From Caldilineae bacterium (GTDB lineage: Bacteria > Chloroflexota > Anaerolineae > J102), in contig RFJM01000356.1 in NCBI GenBank assembly GCA_003694905.1, forward strand, positions 1 to 7,088: DNA of 7,088 bases, in the 5' to 3' direction. The number at the start of each line of letters is the position of its first letter. Within the stretch, counting starts at the first letter, position 1. The position numbers were made by a program, and so were the translations under genes. Shown here piece by piece: positions 1-5,960 of the stretch. The notes under the pieces were generated by a model. The model saw only the letters and a list, made by a program, of their open reading frames with translations. It had not been told where the DNA came from and searched no databases.

Positions 1-319
1 CTTTCTTCCTTGGGACATGGTGAATCAGGAAATTGTGCTGCTCTCTTCTGATGCTAGCACGCGGCCGAGCACGACAAACGCGGAGAAATCGGAAAGAAGC
101 TCGTGACACAGGCGACTTGAACCGTGTCCTCGCCGCCGGCGAGTGCGCGCATGATGCCTGCACTGAGGACTACCGGTGACGCTTGGGCACAATCACGGCT
201 AGGCCGGCAGGAGAAAGGGGATGTTGTCGCGGGGTATGATACCATAGCCATACGTACGGCGCAGAGGTAGTATACCGGCGTATTGTGAAAGAATGATGAA
301 GTAGCGGTCACAAATGTAT
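1..319. other. Left-edge intergenic stretch with no convincing gene
   Basis: No frame here has a recognisable protein. A plus-strand frame open from base 2 runs to a TGA at 104-106 (it reads FLPWDMVNQEIVLLSSDAS and then a Ser/Thr-rich end); it could be the tail of a gene lying to the left, but nothing confirms this. Two hairpins follow back to back: 105-128 (7-bp arms, with one A-C mismatch on the plus strand that becomes a G-U wobble on the minus strand) and 129-143 (CTCGCCG-C-CGGCGAG). Neither has a T-tail. Two similar 11-bp dyads, GGTATGATACC at 233-243 and GGTAGTATACC at 266-276, are centred 33 bp apart and could be an operator pair. TTGTGA at 283-288 is mirrored by TCACAA at 308-313. A GGGACAT half-site lies at 12-18. 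Confidence 0.5.
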
Positions 320-346
320 AACAAAACCGACGCCCGCGGGCGTCGG
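320..346 (-). terminator. Intrinsic terminator of the cytochrome c gene
   Basis: A perfect 20-bp palindrome at 327-346 folds into an 8-bp GC-rich stem (CCGACGCC / GGCGTCGG) with a CGCG loop. Read on the minus strand it is followed at once by TTTTGTT (326-320), the U-tract expected of a Rho-independent terminator. It lies about 30 bp beyond the cytochrome stop codon. On the plus strand the hairpin is followed by CTTCGTATGG, so it should work in one direction only. Confidence 0.85.
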
Positions 347-375
347 CTTCGTATGGTGGGGAAGGGGGGTAGGGA

Positions 376-1005
376 CTACTCTTTGAGGCTGCGGATGAAG
401 TTGACGAGATGCCAGATGTCTTCTTCACTGAACTGAGCATCCCAGCCCGGCATCGCCGTACCCTCTATGCCGTTCTGGATGACGTAGAAGAGCGCACCAT
501 CGCTGAGCACCTGCACGTGGTCCTCGTGGAGGTCTGCCGGGGGAGGCTTGAGCCCGGCACCGGCCGGACCATCGCCGTAGGCCTGCTCGCCATGGCAAAC
601 GGCACAGGTAGCCTTGTAGAGCTCCGCACCACGGGCCACACTTTGCTCGTCGGCCGCGATGGGGTTGGGACGGGCGGCAGCCTCTTCGGGAACGCCGTGG
701 GCCGACGACTCATGGTCTTCATCATGTTCGTCCGCGGCATGGGCATCGCCCTCCTCATGGGAGGCTTCGGCGGTATGGTCTTCGGCAGCGTGCCCGTCCC
801 CCTCCTCGTGAACAGCTTCAGCGGCGCTGTCCTCGACAACACCTTGTTCGCCTTCTGCATGGGTGCTGCCGGTCGCGGGCTCAGCCGCGCTGATGGGTGT
901 TGGGGCCTGAGTTGGAGTCGGTTGTTCGCCTGCCCCGCCGCAGGCTGCGAGCAGGGCCGTTGCGGCGCCCAGCAGCAGGCCGATCAATAGGAAACGTAAG
1001 CGCAT
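376..1005 (-). CDS. Lipoprotein-anchored monoheme cytochrome c with His-rich linker
   Basis: This is a 209-residue secreted electron carrier or heme-based redox protein on the outer face of the membrane. The ATG at 1003-1005 is preferred over upstream in-frame starts because GGAGG lies 5 bases before it and a lipoprotein signal follows at once. That signal is MRLR, a hydrophobic core at 5-20, and a lipobox L19-A20-A21 with acylated C22. Residues 23-48 are a Pro/Thr/Ala linker and 49-104 an acidic, His-rich stretch. A class I cytochrome c domain spans about 122-209: heme-binding CAVCH at 134-138 (H138 the proximal ligand), a GDGPAGAGLKPPPADL segment at 144-159, and M185 in GTAMPGW as the likely distal ligand. 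The gene has its own promoter with two putative operators, and a terminator follows. The redox partner cannot be told from the window. The heme and lipoprotein calls are firm; a metal-binding role for the linker is inference. Confidence 0.92.
   Translation of the reverse strand: MRLRFLLIGLLLGAATALLAACGGAGEQPTPTQAPTPISAAEPATGSTHAEGEQGVVEDSAAEAVHEEGDGHAAEDHTAEASHEEGDAHAADEHDEDHESSAHGVPEEAAARPNPIAADEQSVARGAELYKATCAVCHGEQAYGDGPAGAGLKPPPADLHEDHVQVLSDGALFYVIQNGIEGTAMPGWDAQFSEEDIWHLVNFIRSLKE
709..861 (-). repeat. Three tandem 51-bp (17-residue) repeats encoding the His/Glu linker
   Basis: Residues 49-65, 66-82 and 83-99 of the cytochrome form three in-frame units of 17 residues. Units 2 and 3 share 9 of 17 positions by eye, beginning HEEGD and keeping three histidines in register (66/83, 72/89, 77/94). 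Unit 1 matches unit 2 at about 8 positions but keeps only its first histidine. With H98 and H103 the stretch holds nine His in 55 residues, among many Glu and Asp. The DNA copies have diverged, so the expansion is not recent. Confidence 0.7.
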
Positions 1006-1035
1006 GGTGTCCTCCGAAAGGCGGTGATGGTTGAA

Positions 1036-1071
1036 TGGCTTCAGTGTAGCGCTCCCTCCGATTCCAGGGTA
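1036..1071 (-). promoter_or_regulatory. Predicted sigma-70-type promoter of the cytochrome c gene, weak -35
   Basis: On the minus strand a -10-like TACACT (plus 1043-1048) lies 17 bp from TACCCT (plus 1066-1071), which matches the -35 consensus poorly. Transcription would start near 1036, giving a leader of about 31 nt that carries the ribosome binding site. A poor -35 hexamer directly next to an operator is the layout of an activator-dependent promoter. The call rests mainly on alignment with the kinase promoter at 3032-3067, which has the same spacings. Confidence 0.5.
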
Positions 1072-1106
1072 GGGACATCCGGCCCCGCCCGCAGGACAAA
1101 TGTCCC
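1072..1106 (-). promoter_or_regulatory. Tandem DosR-like operators upstream of the cytochrome c gene
   Basis: There are two 14-bp dyads of the form GGGAC-N4-GTCCC. The proximal one (1072-1085) reads GGGCC-GGAT-GTCCC on the minus strand, 9 of 10 half-site bases. The distal one (1093-1106) reads GGGAC-ATTT-GTCCT, also 9 of 10, and abuts the regulator's stop codon at 1107-1109. Their centres are 21 bp apart, two helical turns, so two regulator dimers would sit on one face of the DNA. Relative to the inferred start they are centred at -42.5 and -63.5. That the neighbouring regulator binds here is inferred from motif form and context. Confidence 0.6.
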
Positions 1107-1775
1107 TCACTCCTCATCATCGAGACTGGCCAGACCCTTGCGCAGCGCGTACAAGGCGGCCTGGGTGCGATTGCTGACATGCAGCTTCTCGAAAACCACC
1201 GTGAGCCGGTTGCGTATGGTCTTTTCCGAAAGGCCCAGACGTTCGGCGATCTGTTCGTTCTCCAGTCCCTGGGCCACGAGACGCAGGATCTCCAGCTCGC
1301 GCTCACTCAGGGGCGTGACGCCATCCGCGCCTACCGGCCCCGACTGCATGCGGCGAAACTCGTCTATCATACGTACGGCAATGGCCGGGTCAAGCAATGC
1401 CTCGCCGGCGGCCACCGCGCGGATGGCACGCACGAGTTCCTCGCTGTCCGCGTCTTTCAAGAGGTATGCCCTGGCACCGGCCTTTATGGCCTCGAAGACA
1501 TATTGATCCTGGCGATACATAGTGAGGATGATGACACCGGTGGCCGGGCGGGTTGCGGTAATCTGCCGCGTTGCCTGTACCCCGTCCAGAAGGGGCATGT
1601 TGATGTCCATCACCACGATATCCGGCTGCAATATAGCAGCCAGTTCGACGGCTTCGCGACCATCACTCGCCTGCCCCACCACCTTCATGTTGGGCTCGCT
1701 GTCCAGGATCTGGCTGAGCCCCTGCCGTACCATTACATGGTCGTCGGCAACGAGAATGCGGATGCGCGCGCTCAT
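1107..1775 (-). CDS. NarL/FixJ-family response regulator (REC + LuxR-type HTH)
   Basis: This is a 222-residue DNA-binding response regulator, a standard length for the NarL/LiaR/DosR group. The receiver domain (about 5-120) has the acidic pair D11/D12, phospho-acceptor D57 in VVMDINMP, switch T85 and K107. A linker leads to a LuxR-type four-helix domain (about 154-215) beginning LSERELEILRLVAQGL, with recognition helix SEKTIRNRL. K185, R188 and N189 line up with the residues I recall as contacting bases in mycobacterial DosR (K179, K182, N183). The ATG at 1773-1775 overlaps the kinase stop codon as ATGA, with GAGGGG just upstream, which supports this start over longer in-frame options and implies translational coupling. 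Its partner is almost certainly the adjacent kinase. Targets are inferred to be its own operon and the downstream cytochrome gene. Confidence 0.95.
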   Translation of the reverse strand: MSARIRILVADDHVMVRQGLSQILDSEPNMKVVGQASDGREAVELAAILQPDIVVMDINMPLLDGVQATRQITATRPATGVIILTMYRQDQYVFEAIKAGARAYLLKDADSEELVRAIRAVAAGEALLDPAIAVRMIDEFRRMQSGPVGADGVTPLSERELEILRLVAQGLENEQIAERLGLSEKTIRNRLTVVFEKLHVSNRTQAALYALRKGLASLDDEE

Positions 1776-3010
1776 GGCGAACCCCTCAGGGGTAAGACGG
1801 CACTCACAGTGGTACCGGCACGGGCCTGGCTGCGGATGTGCAATTCGCCTCCGCTTTCCGCCACCCGTTCCTGCATCTGGCGTAGACCCAGGTGACGCGC
1901 TGCGATGACCTGGTTTTCGGGATCGAAACCCCGGCCGTCGTCGCTGATCTCCAGCCGGCACACCTCCCCCTCCACGCTGAGACGGATGCTGACGCGGCGG
2001 GCGTCGGCGTGCTTGGCAACATTGTTCAGGCTCTCTTGCATCACGCGGAACAGGGTTGGATGCAGGCTGGGCGGAATGCGCCGTGCCGCGCTCGTCACCG
2101 ATGTCTCGATTCTTAGTCCGACCTGTTCGGCAAAGGCCTGAGCATAGGCGACAATGGCTTCGTCCAGATCCTTGTCCTGCAGGTCCAGGGGACGCAAGGC
2201 GAAGATGGTTCGCCGTACTTCACGAATGGCGTGTTGCACCGTTTGCTTCAGCATGGCGAGTTCCCGGCCGGCCTCGTCCGGGTTGCCGTCCAGCCGTTTG
2301 CGTATGTAGTCTAGTTTGAGCCCCATGAAGTAGAGGTTCTGCGCCAGACCATCATGCAGGTCGCGGGCGATGCGTGCCCGTTCCTCGCTGAGCAGTTGCT
2401 CTCGCGCCTTGCGCTGGCTAATGTCTCGCAGAATCACCGAGGCCCCGCCGAAGGTGCCCGCGGTCTGTAGAGGCGTCAGGGTAGCTTCGACGCTGATTGT
2501 CCGCCCCCCTCTGGTGCGACAGGCCGTCTCGTAGTTCTGTAACGGTTGCGAAGGATCGAAGGGGGCAAGCGTTGAGGGCTCGCCAGCCAGGAGCATACTC
2601 AGGGGCCGCCCCACCACTTCCTCGGCTGGGTAGCCGAACATGCTCTCGGCCCCCCGATTCCAGGTGCGAATGCAACCCTGCGCATCGAGACTGAGGATGG
2701 CGTCGGCCGAAGCATTGACGATGCTGGCCAGGTGTTGCTCCTGCGCGCGGGCAGTCTGTTCCAGCGCCTCGCGTTCGCGCAGCCAGCGTCCGATCAGGCC
2801 CAGAGTGAGCCAGGTAAAAACAGGGCCAACCACGCTGTAGAAGCCGATCTCCACCAGGGTATGAGCCGTCTCCCCCACCCTGTTGTGGATATAGGTGGTA
2901 AAGAGCATCTGATAGAAAACGACAATGGCCGCAAAGAGGAAGGGAAGGGTCCAGCGTAGCCAGTGGACTCGTCGCGCGGGCACTGCCTCGCGCCATAGCT
3001 GGGTGGGCAT
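1772..3010 (-). CDS. Membrane PAS-domain sensor histidine kinase, HisKA_3 (NarL-type) class
   Basis: A 412-residue membrane kinase that autophosphorylates and passes phosphate to the adjacent regulator. Two membrane helices are visible at about 17-40 and 51-77, joined by only about ten residues outside, so there is no extracellular sensor domain. A helical linker at 78-95 leads to a PAS domain (about 93-200, including WNRGAESMFGYPAEEVVGR). The HisKA_3 dimerisation helix follows, with phospho-acceptor H219 in ERARIARDLHDGLAQNL. The HATPase_c domain has an N-box (E326, N330, H334), a DDGRGFD G1 box (357-363), HLGL at 373-376 and a GTT motif at 399-401. All catalytic motifs are intact. No His is placed like the FixL heme ligand in the PAS core, so a different ligand or redox cue is likely. 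The ATG at 3008-3010 has AGGAG six bases upstream. First gene of a two-gene operon, with a strong promoter and one putative operator. Confidence 0.94.
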   Translation of the reverse strand: MPTQLWREAVPARRVHWLRWTLPFLFAAIVVFYQMLFTTYIHNRVGETAHTLVEIGFYSVVGPVFTWLTLGLIGRWLREREALEQTARAQEQHLASIVNASADAILSLDAQGCIRTWNRGAESMFGYPAEEVVGRPLSMLLAGEPSTLAPFDPSQPLQNYETACRTRGGRTISVEATLTPLQTAGTFGGASVILRDISQRKAREQLLSEERARIARDLHDGLAQNLYFMGLKLDYIRKRLDGNPDEAGRELAMLKQTVQHAIREVRRTIFALRPLDLQDKDLDEAIVAYAQAFAEQVGLRIETSVTSAARRIPPSLHPTLFRVMQESLNNVAKHADARRVSIRLSVEGEVCRLEISDDGRGFDPENQVIAARHLGLRQMQERVAESGGELHIRSQARAGTTVSAVLPLRGSP

Positions 3011-3031
3011 AGATCACTCCTGTCCGGAAGC

Positions 3032-3067
3032 TAATCTTAGCGTACCGGTTGCCTCTCTCCCTGTCAA
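3032..3067 (-). promoter_or_regulatory. Predicted promoter of the kinase-regulator operon
   Basis: On the minus strand a consensus -35, TTGACA (plus 3062-3067), is followed after 17 bp by TACGCT (plus 3039-3044) as a -10 element. The start would fall near 3032, leaving a 22-nt leader that holds AGGAG. The perfect -35 suggests some basal transcription even without activator, unlike the cytochrome promoter. Confidence 0.65.
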
Positions 3068-3081
3068 GGGACATTTGTCGC
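3068..3081 (-). promoter_or_regulatory. DosR-like operator upstream of the kinase-regulator operon
   Basis: The dyad reads GCGAC-AAAT-GTCCC on the minus strand, 9 of 10 bases of GGGAC-N4-GTCCC. It directly abuts the -35 TTGACA and is centred at about -42.5 from the inferred start, exactly as the proximal dyad at the cytochrome promoter. No second dyad lies 21 bp further upstream. This implies autoregulation by the encoded regulator (inference). Confidence 0.6.
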
Positions 3082-3521
3082 AACGGCGTGGCCGCTAAGG
3101 ATGCGTGTCATCTTGCGCGCTAGACCGTCCATCAACCTCCCTGGCCACGCGCGTCGAGAGGAAGGCAAACTCTCGTTTTGCCATGCGACTGTGAGGAGGC
3201 AGGCGTGAGGACTGTTCATGGCTTCGCGCGGTGCCGACAGACCTGAGAGATGTGGGCGAATCCGGGTTTCGTCCACGAATCTGGAAGGCGGCCGCGCGGC
3301 CGTAGCCAACCGGACTTCCGTTCATCGCTTCAGCTTGCCAGGCGGTGCCACTGCCGCCCAATGCCGGCGACAGGCCGGACAACCTTTCCTACAGGCTGCC
3401 CCATGTTGAAACACACCCGATGTGCTGATCCGTCCGTGAGAGCACGGGGCGGCTTTTGGAGGCCGGCAGTTACTTGTGCTACTCTTTTGCTGACCCCCAA
3501 ATCCATTCCACTCCGAGCCAT
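3082..3521. other. Divergent intergenic stretch, no gene, several dyads
   Basis: About 440 bp lie between the kinase operator and the TPR start. The open frames here give Arg/Pro/Ser-rich, low-complexity translations with no domain and no good ribosome binding site. Structured sequence is plentiful. CGAGAG/CTCTCG (3155-3160 with 3170-3175) interleaves with GGCAAA/TTTGCC (3164-3169 with 3177-3182). A 9-bp hairpin at 3252-3276 has one G-U wobble that pairs only on the plus strand. There is a 14-bp perfect palindrome at 3289-3302 (CGGCCGCGCGGCCG), a GGCGG/CCGCC dyad at 3341-3358 and a 5-bp hairpin with an AGAG loop at 3434-3447. None matches an RNA family I recognise. Confidence 0.45.
3456..3485 (+). 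promoter_or_regulatory. Possible promoter of the TPR gene
   Basis: TTGGAG at 3456-3461 (4 of 6 to the -35 consensus) and TACTCT at 3480-3485 (3 of 6 to the -10 consensus) are 18 bp apart. A start near 3492 would leave a leader of about 30 nt before the ATG at 3522. If correct, this rules out the upstream in-frame TTG at 3456 as the start codon. Both elements are weak. Confidence 0.3.
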
Positions 3522-5939
3522 ATGTCAAGAAAACGAAAAATCCGGCGAAAATCCTTCCCGCGATTGCGCAAACGTCCTTCGGAACTCGACCTAGCTCTCG
3601 AAAAGGCTGAACGCCTGCTACTGCAAGAGCGCTATGCGGAAGCTATCGAACTGCTCGAGCCCTTTTCGGCCAGGGGGGTACGGGATACTCGTCTGCACGT
3701 TGATTTGGGAATGGCCTACTTTGGAGTCAAGGCTATGCTCCAGGCAGAGAGAGCGTACCGAACGGCGCTAGACGTCTCGAATGCTCCGAGCCTTTGGATA
3801 CCGCTCCTGCTGGTGTATACGCAGTTGGGTCATATCTGTCTGGCCCTGGATGCTTATGAAAATGCCCGAAAAAGTGGGGTGGACCTCTCACCCTATGAAG
3901 GTCTGGAAGAAGCCGTGCAGGAAATGGAGGAGGAGGTGAACGCGTGGGCAGCTGAGCTGAATCTGTCATACAGCAAGACGAGGGAAGGTATCGCGCTGAT
4001 GGAGAAGGCACAAATGGCCCTGGACCGCGGGCAATTCGAGAGGGCCATCGAACTGAATCGCCGATCCATCCGCAAACTGGGCAATTACGCTCCCCCTTAT
4101 AACAGCCTGGCTGTGGCCCTCTTCTATCATGGCGAACCTGAACAGGCGATTGCTACCTGTAGGCGCGTGCTTGAGTTCGAGCCCGAGAACATCTTGGCGC
4201 TGGGTGGTCTCACATTGTTCGAGACATGGACGGGTCGTTTAAGCGAAGCTCGCGAAACCTGGGAGCGATTGAAACCCCTGCGGCCTACTACTTTCGTGGA
4301 GGTATTGAGGAAGGCCGAAGCTGCCGCTGCTCTCGAAGAGGACGAGGAAGTGTATCGCCTATTGAGCGAAGAACCCGCTGATGATGCAGTTGTTTTCGCA
4401 GACGAGGCATCGTACAGAGAGTTCTATCTGGCGGTCGCCGAGGCCAATTTGGGCCGTCGTGCCGAGGCAATCCGCCGTTTGCGGAAGCTAAGGGGCATCG
4501 TTCCCCGAACCGAAAAATACCTGGAGGCGTTGGAAGCAGGTCGCCCTGGCGTAGGATGGGCAGACCGATATTCGTATTTTCCCCCTGCCAAGTACATGTC
4601 GTTGGAGGCAAAGGAAGAGCTAGTCCAGATCCTGTCATCGGATTTGGACATGGCCGAACGCCGCCGCCGATTGCAACGCCTGCAGCAACGTTTCCCGCAA
4701 CTTCTGCTTCTCGCCAGGTCAGCATTGTGGGAGGACAAGCTTGTGCTCCCGACCATTGACTTGCTTTCGTCTCTGGGAACACCTGAAGCCCATGCTCTCC
4801 TGCGTGAGTTTGCTTTGGGGAAGAAAGGTGATTTCGAGGACCGCATGGAAGCGGTTCAGGCCCTCGTGGACGCTGGCGAGTTGTCCCCCTATGAGCCCGT
4901 TCGAGTCTGGTACAAGGATGATTGGCGGAGCGTAGTCCCGCACCGTGTGGTCGTGCAGGACCAAGACTTGGATTACTCTCCGGAAGTGAATGAGTTGCTG
5001 CAGCGAGCTCAGCAAGTGCATCGGGAGGAAAACGTCGCGCTGGCCAGGGAACTGTACGAAAAGGCATTGAAGCTGGAGCCCAATGCCAAGGAAGCCTACA
5101 ACAATCTGGCAACAATATGCAGGTCCGAAGGCAATGACAGGGAGGCCGAATCGCTGCTTGAAAAGGCCCTGGAAATCGATCCCAACTATGCCATGGCACG
5201 TGCCAATCTGGTCCACCTGCTTATCGACGAGGGTAGGCTGGAAGAAGCAAAAGAGATGGCAAGACGTCTTGCGGCTTTACCTGAAATGACTCCTTTAGAG
5301 TTTGGGTTTGCAAGTGTGACTCATGCGCGTATTGCCATTCTCGAAGAACGGTACGATGATGCCCAGGCGACCCTGGATATCGCGAAAGAAATCGTGCCTT
5401 TGTATGAACCCCTTAAGACCTGGCAGGAATATCTGGATAGCCGGCGAGCTGCCTCAGAGTGGACCAGCCGGTTCCGGGACAAGTGGAAAGCTCGGGCAGA
5501 TGCTTTTCGGCAACGGCAACGCAAACTCAAGTCGCGTGACCCCAACCTGGCCGAAGCCCTGGGGATCTACACAAAAGCCTGCCTGACGGCTATCGGCCGC
5601 CATGTCATCCTGGGGGGCGGCTGGTCGCATCTGCGCAAGGGGGAACTGCTAGAGCTATTAATAGAGAACCTGAAAAACCCCAGGGTGCAGCGGCGTGTGT
5701 TGGAGAGGCTACCCGACAAAGCGCGAGAAGCGTTTGAGCACGTCCAGGCCGAGGGGGGCGTCATGGATTGGGACAGATTCGCGGCCGAGTACGGCCATGA
5801 TCTCGATGAATCGCCCTATTGGTACTATCACAAGCCCAAGAGCGTCATGGGCATACTGCGCTCCCATGGCCTTCTGGTGGAGGTGAAGGAAGGCGACAAA
5901 CTGCTGCTCAGCATCCCGGTAGAGTTGCGGCGTGGCTGA
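3522..5939 (+). CDS. Large cytoplasmic TPR-repeat protein of unknown function
   Basis: An 805-residue protein without signal peptide or membrane helix. The start is very basic, with about 11 Lys/Arg in the first 18 residues. TPR-like helical pairs appear at about 23-50, 58-85, 164-190 and 191-222 (ending VLEFEPEN). A second TPR block at about 487-626 has textbook endings ALKLEPN (515-521) and ALEIDPN (549-555). Between them, 404-455 looks like a HEAT-type helical segment, followed by an aromatic patch near 463-469 (WYKDDW). The C-terminal part (about 671-805) is not TPR; 735-800, ending GILRSHGLLVEVKEGDKLLL, has the look of a winged helix with a beta hairpin, which I could not assign to a family. 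The ATG at 3522 has no clear Shine-Dalgarno; an in-frame TTG at 3456 would add 22 unremarkable residues. TPRs imply a protein-binding scaffold; partners are unknown. GC content looks lower by eye than in the flanking minus-strand genes. Confidence 0.85.
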   Translation: MSRKRKIRRKSFPRLRKRPSELDLALEKAERLLLQERYAEAIELLEPFSARGVRDTRLHVDLGMAYFGVKAMLQAERAYRTALDVSNAPSLWIPLLLVYTQLGHICLALDAYENARKSGVDLSPYEGLEEAVQEMEEEVNAWAAELNLSYSKTREGIALMEKAQMALDRGQFERAIELNRRSIRKLGNYAPPYNSLAVALFYHGEPEQAIATCRRVLEFEPENILALGGLTLFETWTGRLSEARETWERLKPLRPTTFVEVLRKAEAAAALEEDEEVYRLLSEEPADDAVVFADEASYREFYLAVAEANLGRRAEAIRRLRKLRGIVPRTEKYLEALEAGRPGVGWADRYSYFPPAKYMSLEAKEELVQILSSDLDMAERRRRLQRLQQRFPQLLLLARSALWEDKLVLPTIDLLSSLGTPEAHALLREFALGKKGDFEDRMEAVQALVDAGELSPYEPVRVWYKDDWRSVVPHRVVVQDQDLDYSPEVNELLQRAQQVHREENVALARELYEKALKLEPNAKEAYNNLATICRSEGNDREAESLLEKALEIDPNYAMARANLVHLLIDEGRLEEAKEMARRLAALPEMTPLEFGFASVTHARIAILEERYDDAQATLDIAKEIVPLYEPLKTWQEYLDSRRAASEWTSRFRDKWKARADAFRQRQRKLKSRDPNLAEALGIYTKACLTAIGRHVILGGGWSHLRKGELLELLIENLKNPRVQRRVLERLPDKAREAFEHVQAEGGVMDWDRFAAEYGHDLDESPYWYYHKPKSVMGILRSHGLLVEVKEGDKLLLSIPVELRRG

Positions 5940-5959
5940 GGCCTGTTTCCAGGCCTTTT
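5939..5959 (+). terminator. Intrinsic terminator of the TPR gene, starting in its stop codon
   Basis: Arms AGGCCTG (5939-5945) and CAGGCCT (5950-5956) form a perfect 7-bp stem with a TTTC loop, followed by TTTC (T-run 5956-5959). The first base of the stem is the last base of the TGA stop codon. The T-run is short, so termination may be moderate. Confidence 0.65.
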
Positions 5960-5960
5960 C

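Noticed and set aside
109..124. GGTTCAAGTC on the minus strand as a tRNA T-loop
   Set aside because: The flanking bases do not form the T-stem, and no acceptor, D or anticodon arm was found around it.
283..313. TTGTGA...TCACAA as a CRP-type site
   Set aside because: CRP half-sites are separated by about 6 bp; here the gap is 19 bp.
54..440. 128-residue minus-strand frame at the left edge
   Set aside because: Ser/Pro-rich with no domain; it overlaps the cytochrome 3' end and runs through the terminator hairpin.
409..990. 193-residue plus-strand frame antisense to the cytochrome
   Set aside because: It is low in complexity and mirrors the His/Glu repeat; the minus strand has a lipobox, CxxCH and a good ribosome binding site.
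1772..1775. Kinase/regulator overlap as a possible frameshift fusion
   Set aside because: The ATGA overlap is ordinary translational coupling; both proteins are complete, with their own start and stop.
1179..1895. 238-residue plus-strand frame antisense to the response regulator
   Set aside because: No recognisable domain, and the minus strand encodes an intact receiver plus HTH protein.
2418..3083. 221-residue minus-strand frame overlapping the kinase N-terminus
   Set aside because: Out-of-frame shadow that crosses the kinase promoter and operator; no domain.
3064..3382. Small minus-strand frames (81 and 95 residues) in the divergent gap
   Set aside because: Arg/Ser/Pro-rich translations, no good ribosome binding site and no domain, and they run into the kinase operator region.
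4288..5199. 303-residue open frame on the minus strand, antisense to the TPR gene
   Set aside because: The translation is Pro/Arg/Cys/His-rich with no domain; the opposite strand has clear TPR motifs. It is a shadow of GC-rich coding sequence.
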